A DNA stretch of 64,000 bases from assembly GCF_002101585.1 (NCBI RefSeq), contig NZ_LQOT01000035.1:124001-188000 (forward strand), read 5' to 3'. Origin of the DNA: Mycolicibacter engbaekii. GTDB lineage: Bacteria; Actinomycetota; Actinomycetes; Mycobacteriales; Mycobacteriaceae. Shown here in pieces: positions 39,373-47,470 of this stretch. Each line of letters starts with the position of its first letter. The stretch's first letter is position 1. A program made the position numbers and the translations under genes. The notes beneath the pieces were generated by a model. The model saw only the letters and a list, made by a program, of their open reading frames with translations, searched no databases and was not told the DNA's origin.

Positions 39373-40547
39373 CCTGTCATCAGTTGCTGGAGGAACCGGG
39401 TGGAGTCCGGCACGGAGGCGAGCACGGTGCCGGAATGGTCGTCAGGATAGACGTGCAGCTCGACATTCTGGTGATGGTCGATCAGCTGCTGATACAGGGT
39501 CTGACCGGACCGGAGTGGAACGTCGGTGTCGTGCTGGCCGTGGCCGAGAAAGATCGGGCGGTCATAGCCGTCGGTCGGGGTGCCCAGGAAGCCGTCGAGC
39601 GCCGCGGCGATACCGTCCAGCGAACTCACCGGCGCGCTGAACAGCTGGTTCAGCGTGGTTCCGGCAGCCAGCCGATCCAGCTCTGCTTTGCACACCGTTT
39701 CCGCCCGATCTGCCAGCTCGCGCCCGCGAGGAGTCAGCACACTGTCGATGGGAATTGCGGGAAATGCCTCGCGCAGGGCGGCCACGATGTAGGAGGTGTA
39801 GCTGATCGCCGCGGGAGGCACCGGCGCCGACGGCAGATCGGGTCCGGCCTCCATGACCACCCGTTCGATGTTGGCCGGTGTGCCGGTGGCCACCACGCCG
39901 CGATAGTCCAGACCGGTTCCGGCGGTGAGCCGCGACGCCCACCAGGCACTGTTGATGGCCGCGCCGCCGCCTTGGGACTGGCCGACGATGGCCCACTTGG
40001 GGGACAGCGGCAGGTCCATCTGGTGGACGGCTCGTACGGAGTCGATCACCGAGTGCGCTTCGGTGGAGCCGTTGAGATAGCTCATCAGCCCCGGCGTGCC
40101 GAGCCCGACGTAATCGCTGCCGACCACCACATAACCCTGGTCGAGCCAGTGCGACAGGTATTCGTTGTCGCGCGAGCTGCGTGGCCGGGCCGACGGGGTG
40201 CAGTCATCGCCGAGACCGACGGTGCCGTGCGCCCACGCGATCACCGGCCATCCCCCGGCCGGGGGCGCCCCACGCGGTACGAAGACCGCGGCGGTGCTCA
40301 CCGCGGGCCGGGCGTGCTGATCGGGAGTGGCGTAGAGGATCCGGAATGCCTGGGCCGCGCCATTCACCGACAGCGCCGGGTTGAGCGGCACCGAGGTGAT
40401 CAGATCTCCCTCGGCGGGAATGGGGCCGGCGTATGCGCGCGCGTCCAGTCCAGACCATTGCGGCCCCGGTTCGGCGGCGGCCGGTGTGGCCAACATCAGG
40501 GCGGCCAGCCCAACCGAGAGCAGGACCGTGCGGCGAGCCGCCCTCAC
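39369..40547 (-). CDS. Secreted lipase/esterase (LIP family)
   Basis: 392 residues. A signal peptide (MRAARRTVLLSVGLAALMLATPAAA-EPG) leads an alpha/beta hydrolase of the secretory lipase type. The nucleophile is in GQSQGGGAA (about Ser170), a lid/oxyanion region is in AWAHGTVGLGDDC, and the C terminus has GQHDTDVPL and DDHSGTV as candidates for Asp and His. It is coupled to both neighbours by ATGA-type overlaps. Such enzymes hydrolyse acyl or steryl esters outside the membrane; the substrate here is unknown. No gene is expected at this place in M. tuberculosis. Confidence 0.82.
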   Translation of the reverse strand: MRAARRTVLLSVGLAALMLATPAAAEPGPQWSGLDARAYAGPIPAEGDLITSVPLNPALSVNGAAQAFRILYATPDQHARPAVSTAAVFVPRGAPPAGGWPVIAWAHGTVGLGDDCTPSARPRSSRDNEYLSHWLDQGYVVVGSDYVGLGTPGLMSYLNGSTEAHSVIDSVRAVHQMDLPLSPKWAIVGQSQGGGAAINSAWWASRLTAGTGLDYRGVVATGTPANIERVVMEAGPDLPSAPVPPAAISYTSYIVAALREAFPAIPIDSVLTPRGRELADRAETVCKAELDRLAAGTTLNQLFSAPVSSLDGIAAALDGFLGTPTDGYDRPIFLGHGQHDTDVPLRSGQTLYQQLIDHHQNVELHVYPDDHSGTVLASVPDSTRFLQQLMTG

Positions 40548-41530
40548 CTGTTCAGACCGAGGAAGGTGAACGCCTCGGCGACTTCGAAGTCCGACGATGT
40601 CTCACCGGCGAAGATATTGCTGTCGTCGGAGCCCAGGTCGAGTTTGCGCACCGCGGCGCCCTCGGCAAAGTCGAGCTTGGTCAGGTCCACCCAGAACACG
40701 TTGGGTGTCAGCGTCGACTCGAAGAAGTACAGCTTGCGGGTGTGGTGGGCAACCGTGCGCCAGCGGGTCGAGGAGATGTTCGGCTCGCCCGGAGTGGAGA
40801 TGCCGAAGGGCACCGATACGTTGCGGACCACGCTGAGCACCGAGGCGAGTGCGATCTTCACATCCTCGGATTTCGGAATCGCGTTGACGTAGAACGATGC
40901 TCGCGCGAATCGGTCCGCGGCTCGATTGGTGCCCGGCAGCATGACGGTGCCGCCGAGCTGCTCCCAGTAGGCGTTGACCGCGAGTTGTTGATCAAAGATC
41001 GGCGAGTTCGTCATCACCTGGTACTGCCGACCATGGTGGATGATCTGTTTGCCGTCGACGTATTCCACGATCGCACTGTCGCCCGTGGCGTCCGACAGTG
41101 ACAGGTGCAGGGTGGCCAGGCGGTCTTCGCCGGGCACGCCGTCGGTGACCACCGCGAATGCCTCGGTGCTCAGCGCTGCGACGGCCTCGGCGACGGTGGC
41201 GAAGTTATCCAGGGCGTACTGCGCCCAGGTCGAGATGCACAGTCCGGGACGGCTGCCGTCGTACTGCGGATACACCGACTCAGCCAGCCACAGCAGGTTG
41301 GCGGACAACCCGGCTTCATTCAGGCCGTCGGTGGTGCAGATGTCGTAGCCGGTGGCCACCACACTGCCGTACTTTGCGGTCCACTCAACAGAGTTCGGCC
41401 CGACCCGGCCGTCGCGCTTCACGCCTCGCGGCAGCGACCAGAGGTTGGTCGCCAAATCCAGCTTCCAGTCCATCGACCGTCCGGTGATGATGTTGCCGTT
41501 AGGTCCGAGATAAACCAGTCGGGTACACAT
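40544..41530 (-). CDS. Choloylglycine-hydrolase family amidase (bile salt hydrolase/penicillin acylase-like)
   Basis: 328 residues, Ntn-hydrolase fold. The N-terminal nucleophile is Cys2 (MCTRLVYLG), exposed by removal of Met1. The family active-site set is present at bile-salt-hydrolase numbering: Arg18 and Asp21 (GRSMDW), Asn71 in GLNEAGL, Asn175 in MTNSP, and an Arg at 207 or 210 (DRFAR). It has no signal peptide and would be cytoplasmic. The family hydrolyses linear amides such as glyco/tauro bile salts, penicillin V or N-acyl homoserine lactones. It starts 20 bp after fadE33 and overlaps the lipase start by 4 bp. Confidence 0.85.
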   Translation of the reverse strand: MCTRLVYLGPNGNIITGRSMDWKLDLATNLWSLPRGVKRDGRVGPNSVEWTAKYGSVVATGYDICTTDGLNEAGLSANLLWLAESVYPQYDGSRPGLCISTWAQYALDNFATVAEAVAALSTEAFAVVTDGVPGEDRLATLHLSLSDATGDSAIVEYVDGKQIIHHGRQYQVMTNSPIFDQQLAVNAYWEQLGGTVMLPGTNRAADRFARASFYVNAIPKSEDVKIALASVLSVVRNVSVPFGISTPGEPNISSTRWRTVAHHTRKLYFFESTLTPNVFWVDLTKLDFAEGAAVRKLDLGSDDSNIFAGETSSDFEVAEAFTFLGLNR

Positions 41531-41550
41531 AGGGCTACCGTAACGCGCCT

Positions 41551-42498
41551 CTAGAGCACCTCGGTCTGCAGCTGGCGAAGATGTTGTGCCGGCAGGCCGA
41601 ACAGCTGTGAACTGCCGTGCGCGCGTTTGAAGTACAGCTGGATGTCGCTTTCCCAGGTGATCGCGATACCGCCGTGCAGCTGCACGGCTTCGGCGGCCAC
41701 CTTGCTGAACGCCTCACTGGCGACCACGCGTGCCAGCGCGGCCGAGGTCGCCGAGGGCTCGGCGACGGCGTCGTCGACGACGGCGCGGGCCGCCGACACG
41801 GCAACGTACAGATCGGCCATCCGGTGCTTGAGCGCCTGGAAACTACCGATCGGCCGGCCGAACTGCACCCGGCTCTTGGTGTACTCCACGGTCAGGTCCA
41901 GGCAGCGCGTCGCGGCGCCGATCTGCTCGGCCGCCAGCAGGATCGCCGCGTAGTCCGCGATGCCGGGGTCGTCCCCGATCGGCGCGGTGGCGGTGGGGGT
42001 GATCCGGCCCAGGCGCCGGGTGGGGTCCATGGTGGCCACCGGCTGGGTGGCGAACTCGGTCCAGCGGGTGAGCTGGTTGCCGTCGGTGCCGACCACGATG
42101 TCGGCGATATCGCCGTTGGCTGCGTAGTCGTCGCCGAACACGACCGCGCCGATCGCGCCGCCTTCGGCCAGCTGCTCCAACGCTTCGGCGTCGGGCTCGG
42201 CCGCTGCCAGCAGCGCCAGCTCGGCCAGGATGGTGCCCAGCAGCGGGGTCGGTACCAGTGCCTTGCCCAGTTCTTCGACAACGACCGCGGCGTCGCCCAG
42301 TTCGCCGCCCGCACCGCCGAGTTCCTCGGGCACCACCAGAGCAGCGGCGCCGACCTGTTCGCACAGCAGCTGCCACAGCGTCTCGTCGTAGCCACGCTCG
42401 GAATCCATCGCCACCCGAACCGCCTCGGGTGTGGCGTGCTTGTCGACCAGTGCCGCCACCGTCTGGCGCAACAGGTCGCGTTCGTCGTTACGGGCCAC
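41551..42498 (-). CDS. fadE33: Acyl-CoA dehydrogenase FadE33
   Basis: 315 residues, shorter than usual FadE proteins, like Rv3564. With FadE31 and FadE32 it acts in the last steps of HIP (methylhexahydroindanedione propionate) degradation; such short ACADs form heteromers with a partner that supplies part of the active site. Visible are VVPEELGGAGGELGD, the helical segment VQFGRPIGSFQALKHRMADL and AVQLHGGIAITWESD. Its ATG directly abuts the fadE32 stop. Confidence 0.92.
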   Translation of the reverse strand: MARNDERDLLRQTVAALVDKHATPEAVRVAMDSERGYDETLWQLLCEQVGAAALVVPEELGGAGGELGDAAVVVEELGKALVPTPLLGTILAELALLAAAEPDAEALEQLAEGGAIGAVVFGDDYAANGDIADIVVGTDGNQLTRWTEFATQPVATMDPTRRLGRITPTATAPIGDDPGIADYAAILLAAEQIGAATRCLDLTVEYTKSRVQFGRPIGSFQALKHRMADLYVAVSAARAVVDDAVAEPSATSAALARVVASEAFSKVAAEAVQLHGGIAITWESDIQLYFKRAHGSSQLFGLPAQHLRQLQTEVL

Positions 42499-43479
42499 TT
42501 AGATCGCCTCCAACACTCGCCGCCGGTGGGCGGTCGGGTTACCCCACGCGGGCCGCAGGGCCTGCACCCGCAGCAGCCACAGCGACAGATCGCATTCGCT
42601 GGTGAAGCCGATGGCGCCGTGGGTCTGCAGGGCCGAATGCGCAGCGAGCAGCGCCGCGTCGGACGCAGCCACCTTCGCGGCGCTGACATCGCGGGCGGTG
42701 TCGGCATGGAGCGGTCCGGCCGCGGAATCAGCCAGAGACAAGGCCGCCCCGTACACCAGCGGCCGGGCCAGCTCGAGCGCGATGTGCACGTCGGCCAGCT
42801 TGTGCTTGATGGCCTGGTAGCCGCCGATCACCCGGCCGAACTGGGTGCGCTGCTTGGCATACTCCACGGCCGTGTTCAGCATCGCCTGACCGGCCCCGAT
42901 CAGATGTGCGGCAGTGGCCAGGGCACCTATCTCGTAGGCGCGGGCGGTGTCGGCGTCCCAAGTCGTTCCGGTCGCGGCGACGTCGAAGAGGCTGCGGCTG
43001 GGGTCCACCGAGGCGTGGCGGGTGCCGGCCTGCGCCGTGCCGGCCTGGCCGTCCTCGGCCAGCAGGACCAGGTCGGCGGCCTGGGCGTCGACGGCCCGGG
43101 GGGCGTGTGGCGGCAGCGCCACGGTGGCGATCAGCTCGCCGGCGGCAAGCCCGGCCAGTTGCGAACCGGCATCGGGGGAGCCGGCGAGCAGTAGCGGCGC
43201 CACCGCAATGGACTCCACCACCGGCCCGGGCACGCACCAGCGGCCGAGCGCCTCGACGGCCAGCACCAGGTCGACGGGGTGGGCGCCGATGCCGTCGAAC
43301 TCCTCCGGAACCGCCAGTGCGGTCACCCCGAGCTCGGTCAGCTGGTTCCACACCCGGCGGCCCGGCTCGGTGTCACCCTGTGACCAGGCGCGCACCGCGC
43401 CGGGAACGTCGGCGGCGCCCAGGGCGGCGTCGATGCTGGCCGCAAAGTCGCGCTGATCTTGGTCTAGGTCGAATTTCAT
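42499..43479 (-). CDS. fadE32: Acyl-CoA dehydrogenase FadE32
   Basis: 326 residues, matching Rv3563. Features: LDQDQRDFAASIDAALG at the N terminus, RTQFGRVIGGYQAIKHKLADVHI and LQTHGAIGFTSECDLSLW near the C terminus. It belongs to the KstR2-regulated indane-propionate pathway and probably pairs with FadE31 or FadE33. The ATG overlaps the fadE31 stop by 4 bp and fadE33 follows without a gap. Confidence 0.92.
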   Translation of the reverse strand: MKFDLDQDQRDFAASIDAALGAADVPGAVRAWSQGDTEPGRRVWNQLTELGVTALAVPEEFDGIGAHPVDLVLAVEALGRWCVPGPVVESIAVAPLLLAGSPDAGSQLAGLAAGELIATVALPPHAPRAVDAQAADLVLLAEDGQAGTAQAGTRHASVDPSRSLFDVAATGTTWDADTARAYEIGALATAAHLIGAGQAMLNTAVEYAKQRTQFGRVIGGYQAIKHKLADVHIALELARPLVYGAALSLADSAAGPLHADTARDVSAAKVAASDAALLAAHSALQTHGAIGFTSECDLSLWLLRVQALRPAWGNPTAHRRRVLEAI

Positions 43480-44618
43480 TTCTTCTCCCGGGGCAGGCCC
43501 AGCAGCCGCTCGGCGATGATATTGCGCTGAATCTCGTTGGTGCCGGCGTAGATCGGCCCGCCGAGCGAGAACAGGTAACCGTGGGTCCAGGCGTCGGCGA
43601 GTTCCCCGTCGGCGCCGCGGATGTCCAGGCCGGTCTGATGCAGCGCGACGTCGAGATCGGACCAGAACACCTTGGTCACCGAGGATTCCGCACCCAGCTC
43701 ACCGCCGGCGGCCAGCCGGGTCACGGTGCCGAACGTCTGCAACCGATAGGCCTGGGCCTTGATCCATGCATCGGCGACGCGGTCGGTGAACACCGGATCG
43801 CTGCCGTGCTCTCGCCACATTGCGGCCAGCTTTTCAGCGCCCACCAGGAACCGGGCGGGGCTGCGCAGGCTCATGCCGCGCTCGTTGCTCGATGTGCTCA
43901 TGGCGGCGCGCCAGCCTTCGTTCGGCACGCCGATCACGTCGTTGTCGGGCACGAAGACGTCGTCGAAGAAGATCTCGCCGAAGCCGGTCTCACCGCCGAG
44001 CTGCTCGATGGCGCGCACGGTGATCCCGTCGGCCTTCAGGTCGAACATGAAGTAGGTCAGGCCGTGGTGGCGCTGGGCCTCCGGGTCGGAGCGGAACAGC
44101 CCGAAGCCGCGCTCGCCGAACGGGGCGCGCGAGCTCCAGATCTTCTGTCCGTTGAGCTTCCAGCCGCCGTCGACCTTGGTGGCCGTCGAGCGCAGTGACG
44201 CCAGGTCGCTGCCGGACTCCGGCTCCGACCATGCCTGCGCCCAGATCTCCTCGCCGCTGGCCATCTTCGGCAGCACCCGATCCAGCTGCTCCTGTGTGCC
44301 GTGTGCGAACAGGGTCGGAGCCAGCATCGAGGTGCCGTTGGCACTGGCTCGCCCCGGTGCGCCGGCGCGGAAGTACTCCTCCTCGTAGACCACCCACTGC
44401 AGCAGGGTGGCGTCGCGGCCACCGTATTTCTTCGGCCAGGCGATCACCGACAGGCCGGCGTCGAAAAGCACCTTGTCCCAGCGACGGTGCTGCTCGAAAC
44501 CCTCCGCGGTGTCGTAGGACTCAGTGGGGAACTTGTCGGAGTTCGCGGCCAGGAAGTCGCGCACCTCGACACGAAAGGCTTCGGTCTCGTCATCGAAATT
44601 CAGGTCCATCAGGCCCAC
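43476..44618 (-). CDS. fadE31: Acyl-CoA dehydrogenase FadE31
   Basis: 380 residues, full-length ACAD matching Rv3562. The FAD-site sequence WSEPESGSDLASLRSTATK, IWSSRAPFGERGF and the C-terminal YAGTNEIQRNIIAERLLGL are typical. It overlaps the end of fadD3 by 10 bp and is coupled to fadE32. Role: dehydrogenation of CoA-esters late in steroid C/D-ring degradation. Confidence 0.93.
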   Translation of the reverse strand: MGLMDLNFDDETEAFRVEVRDFLAANSDKFPTESYDTAEGFEQHRRWDKVLFDAGLSVIAWPKKYGGRDATLLQWVVYEEEYFRAGAPGRASANGTSMLAPTLFAHGTQEQLDRVLPKMASGEEIWAQAWSEPESGSDLASLRSTATKVDGGWKLNGQKIWSSRAPFGERGFGLFRSDPEAQRHHGLTYFMFDLKADGITVRAIEQLGGETGFGEIFFDDVFVPDNDVIGVPNEGWRAAMSTSSNERGMSLRSPARFLVGAEKLAAMWREHGSDPVFTDRVADAWIKAQAYRLQTFGTVTRLAAGGELGAESSVTKVFWSDLDVALHQTGLDIRGADGELADAWTHGYLFSLGGPIYAGTNEIQRNIIAERLLGLPREKK

Positions 44619-46150
44619 TCTCTCAACTCATGCTTGACCACCTTGCCGCCGGGATTGCGCGGTAGGGAGTCGGTGAAGGTCACCGATCTCGGTGCCTTGA
44701 AGTTCGCCAAATGCTCACGGGCGTATGCGATCACCGCGGTTTCATCGAGGGTCGAGTCGGGTCGACGCACGATGAAGGCGCGGCCCACTTCGCCGAGCCG
44801 GTCATCGGGTACCCCGATCACCGCAACGTCGGCAACGCCGTCGAGGCGAGCCAGCACCTGCTCGATCTCGGCGGGGTAGACGTTGAATCCACCGCAGATG
44901 TACATGTCCTTGAGCCGGTCGGTGATCCGCAGGTTTCCGGCGGCATCCACGGTCCCGATGTCGCCGGTGTGCAACCAGCCCTGCTCGTCGATCGCCGCGG
45001 CGGTGGCCTGCGGGTCGTCGAGATAGCCGAGCATGATGTTGGAGCTGCGCAGCAGTACCTCGCCGGAATCCGAATCACCACCGGTGCTCAGTCGCAGCTC
45101 GAAGTCGCCGATCGGCCGCCCGCAGGTGGTCGCGACGGTGACGGCGTCGTCGTCGGCGCGGCACATGGTGGCGAAGCCGCCGGACTCGGTCAGCCCGTAG
45201 GCGGTCAGCACGATGTCGATGTCGAGTTCGGTCTGCATGCGCTCGATCAGCACCACCGGCACGGTGGCCGCGCCGGTGACCGCGAACCGCAACGAACTCA
45301 GGTCGTAGCGGTCGCGGTCGGGGTGATCGAGCAGCGTCTGGTAGATGGTGGGGGGCCCGGGCAGCACCGTGATGCGGTGTTCCTCGATGGCGCGCAGCGC
45401 GCCGGCCGCATCGAAGGTGACCTGCGGTATCAAGGTGGCCCCGGTCTGCAGGCAGGCGAGGATGCCGGCCTTGTAGCCGAAGTTGTGAAAGAACGGATTG
45501 ATGCACAGGTAGCGGTCCTGCGCGGTCATCTGGCCGCACGCCGCCCAGGCCGCCGGGCCCGCCAGCGACTGCCGGTGCGCGCAGAGCACGCCTTTGCTGC
45601 GACCGGTGGTTCCGGAGGTGAACAGGATGTCGGACAGGTCGCCGGGGCGAACGGCGGCGGCGCGGGCATCGATGTCGGCGCCCGACACACCGTCGCCGGC
45701 GGCGATGAATGCATCCCAGGTGCCGTCGGCGTCCTCGACGGGCACGCGGACGACGTGTTGCAGTGCGGGCAGCTGGTCGCGGTCCAGTTCGGCGAGGCGG
45801 TCGGACTTGAGGAATCGGCCCATGCCCACCAAGACCTTGGCTTCGCTGCGGACCAGGATGTCGGTCGCTTCGGCGGCGGTGTAGCGCGTGTTGAGCGGAA
45901 CCAGCACGCCGCCGGCGTAGTGGGTGCCCAGGCAGGCGACCACCCAGTGCCAGGTGTTCGGCGACCACAGCGCGACCCGGTCGCCGGGCTCCACGCCGAG
46001 GGCGATCAGGGCCGCAGCGGCCCGCCGCACCTCGTCGCGCAGGGCGGCGTAGGTAAAGCGGTGATCCTCGGTGACCAGGGCGTCATGGTCGGGAAGCGCA
46101 CGGGCGATGTGGTCCAGGGCCGCAGGTGTGGTCTGCGGTTCTGTGCTCAT
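44609..46150 (-). CDS. fadD3: HIP-CoA synthetase FadD3
   Basis: 513 residues. FadD3 activates the indane propionate left after ring A/B loss (HIP) to its CoA ester with ATP; HIP-CoA is the KstR2 inducer. AMP-binding motifs are FTSGTTGRSKGV, TAYGLTESGG, GWLHTGDIG and RITDRLKDMYICGGFNVYP, with the adenylation lysine near GGKVVKHEL. ATG at 46150 is chosen over GTG at 46159 because GAGGAGGAG lies eight bases upstream. The start is also overlapped (ATGA) by a possible 18-codon leader ORF. Confidence 0.94.
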   Translation of the reverse strand: MSTEPQTTPAALDHIARALPDHDALVTEDHRFTYAALRDEVRRAAAALIALGVEPGDRVALWSPNTWHWVVACLGTHYAGGVLVPLNTRYTAAEATDILVRSEAKVLVGMGRFLKSDRLAELDRDQLPALQHVVRVPVEDADGTWDAFIAAGDGVSGADIDARAAAVRPGDLSDILFTSGTTGRSKGVLCAHRQSLAGPAAWAACGQMTAQDRYLCINPFFHNFGYKAGILACLQTGATLIPQVTFDAAGALRAIEEHRITVLPGPPTIYQTLLDHPDRDRYDLSSLRFAVTGAATVPVVLIERMQTELDIDIVLTAYGLTESGGFATMCRADDDAVTVATTCGRPIGDFELRLSTGGDSDSGEVLLRSSNIMLGYLDDPQATAAAIDEQGWLHTGDIGTVDAAGNLRITDRLKDMYICGGFNVYPAEIEQVLARLDGVADVAVIGVPDDRLGEVGRAFIVRRPDSTLDETAVIAYAREHLANFKAPRSVTFTDSLPRNPGGKVVKHELREWA

Positions 46151-46249
46151 GGGCGCCACTCCTCCTCATCGCTCCGCTCTGCATCGTCGCCGGCGCAACT
46201 CATAGGCGCTGCTCCTCCCCGTCGCTGAACTCTGTATTGCCGCCAGCGC
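46146..46249. repeat. Imperfect tandem 51-bp element with RBS and ATG
   Basis: Copies at 46146-46196 and 46199-46249 share the pattern ctcat-rggcgcy, then ctcctcc, gtcgc and gccrgcgc, with period 53. Read on the minus strand, each copy has GGAGGAG followed eight bases later by ATGAG. Copy 1 supplies the fadD3 start. Confidence 0.75.
46147..46203 (-). CDS. Possible 18-residue leader ORF coupled to fadD3
   Basis: Starting at ATG 46203 and ending in a TGA that overlaps the fadD3 ATG by 4 bp, it encodes MSCAGDDAERSDEEEWRP. It has its own GGAGGAG eight bases upstream. The ORF arises because a 51-bp element carrying a ribosome site and ATG is duplicated here. Whether it is translated is unknown; it could simply couple ribosomes into fadD3. 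Confidence 0.35.
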   Translation of the reverse strand: MSCAGDDAERSDEEEWRP

Positions 46250-46279
46250 GGGCTCCCTGGGCTCGACGGCTCGTAGCCG

Positions 46280-46293
46280 AGCAAGTGCTTGGT
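46280..46293. promoter_or_regulatory. KstR2 operator between fadD3 and fadE30
   Basis: AGCAAGTGCTTGGT matches the KstR2 consensus AnCAAGnnCTTGnT at every fixed base. It lies five bases before the -10 candidate of fadE30 and within the shared divergent region. Confidence 0.9.
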
Positions 46294-46297
46294 AGGT

Positions 46298-46303
46298 TAG
46301 CCT
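46298..46303 (+). promoter_or_regulatory. -10 element of fadE30 (leaderless)
   Basis: TAGCCT ends six bases before the fadE30 GTG at 46310, giving a leaderless transcript. The KstR2 box would overlap the -35/spacer, consistent with repression. Confidence 0.6.
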
Positions 46304-46309
46304 ACAGGG

Positions 46310-47470
46310 GTGCAAGCAGTCGAGGAGTTCCGGGCTGAGGTCCGTGCATGGCTGGCCGACAACCTGGTCGGGGAGTTCGCCGAGCTCAAGGGCCTCGGGG
46401 GTCCGGGTCGTGAGCATGAGGCGTTCGAGGAGCGGATGGCGTGGAACCGCCATCTTGCCGACGCCGGCCTGACCTGCCTGGGCTGGCCGGTGGAACACGG
46501 CGGGCGCGGCCTGTCGGTGGCACACCGGGTGGCGTTCTACGAGGAGTACGCCCGCGCCGACGCCCCCGACAAGGTCAATCACCTCGGCGAGGAGTTGCTG
46601 GGGCCGACCCTCATCGCCTTCGGCACACCCGAGCAGCAGCAACGCTTCCTGCCCGGCATTCGCAACGTCACCGAGCTGTGGTGCCAGGGCTACTCCGAAC
46701 CGGGCGCCGGCAGCGATCTGGCCAACGTGGCCACCACCGCCGTGCTCGACGGCGACCAGTGGGTCATCAACGGTCAGAAGGTGTGGACGTCACTGGCGCA
46801 CCTGTCGCAGTGGTGCTTCGTGGTGGCCCGCACCGAGAAGGGCTCCAAGCGGCACAACGGACTGTCCTACCTGCTGGTGCCGCTGGACCAGCCCGGGGTC
46901 GAGGTCCGGCCGATTGTGCAGCTCACCGGCACCTCGGAGTTCAACGAGGTGTTCTTCGACGACGCGCGCACCGACGCCGATCTGGTGGTCGGCGAGCCCG
47001 GCGACGGCTGGAAGGTCGCGATGGGCACGCTCACCTTCGAGCGGGGCGTATCGACGCTGGGCCAGCAGATCCGGTACGCGCGTGAACTCTCCGCGCTCGC
47101 CGAGCTGGCGCAGCGCAACGGCGCCGCGGAGGATCCGTTGATCCGTGAGCGGCTGACCAGGTCCTGGGTGGGCCTGCGGTCCATGCGGTCCTACGCGATG
47201 GCCACCATGGATGTCGACGGAGGCGGCCAGGCCGCCGCCAAAGACAGTGTGTCGAAGCTGCTGTGGGCCAACTGGCACCGTGACCTTGGTGAACTCGCCA
47301 TGGACGTGATCGGGCGCGACTCGATGGTGTTGCGCGACGGCGAGTTCGACGAGTGGCAGCGGCTCTACCTGTTCACCCGCAGCGACACCATCTACGGCGG
47401 GTCGAACGAGATTCAGCGCAACATCATCGCCGAGCGTGTTCTCGGCCTACCCCGGGAGGCAAAGGGATGA
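46310..47470 (+). CDS. fadE30: Acyl-CoA dehydrogenase FadE30
   Basis: 386 residues, matching Rv3560c. FadE30 dehydrogenates 5-hydroxy-HIC-CoA, an early step after FadD3. The FAD-site sequence [30 protein letters not shown] and YGGSNEIQRNIIAERVLGLP are present. The GTG start has no Shine-Dalgarno but a well-spaced -10, so translation is probably leaderless. It overlaps ipdF by 4 bp. Confidence 0.95.
   Translation: MQAVEEFRAEVRAWLADNLVGEFAELKGLGGPGREHEAFEERMAWNRHLADAGLTCLGWPVEHGGRGLSVAHRVAFYEEYARADAPDKVNHLGEELLGPTLIAFGTPEQQQRFLPGIRNVTELWCQGYSEPGAGSDLANVATTAVLDGDQWVINGQKVWTSLAHLSQWCFVVARTEKGSKRHNGLSYLLVPLDQPGVEVRPIVQLTGTSEFNEVFFDDARTDADLVVGEPGDGWKVAMGTLTFERGVSTLGQQIRYARELSALAELAQRNGAAEDPLIRERLTRSWVGLRSMRSYAMATMDVDGGGQAAAKDSVSKLLWANWHRDLGELAMDVIGRDSMVLRDGEFDEWQRLYLFTRSDTIYGGSNEIQRNIIAERVLGLPREAKG

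Noticed and set aside
46291..46309. Sequence tTAGGTTAG resembling half an IdeR box
   Set aside because: Only the left half fits the 19-bp consensus; the right half does not, and the place is explained by the KstR2 box and -10 element.
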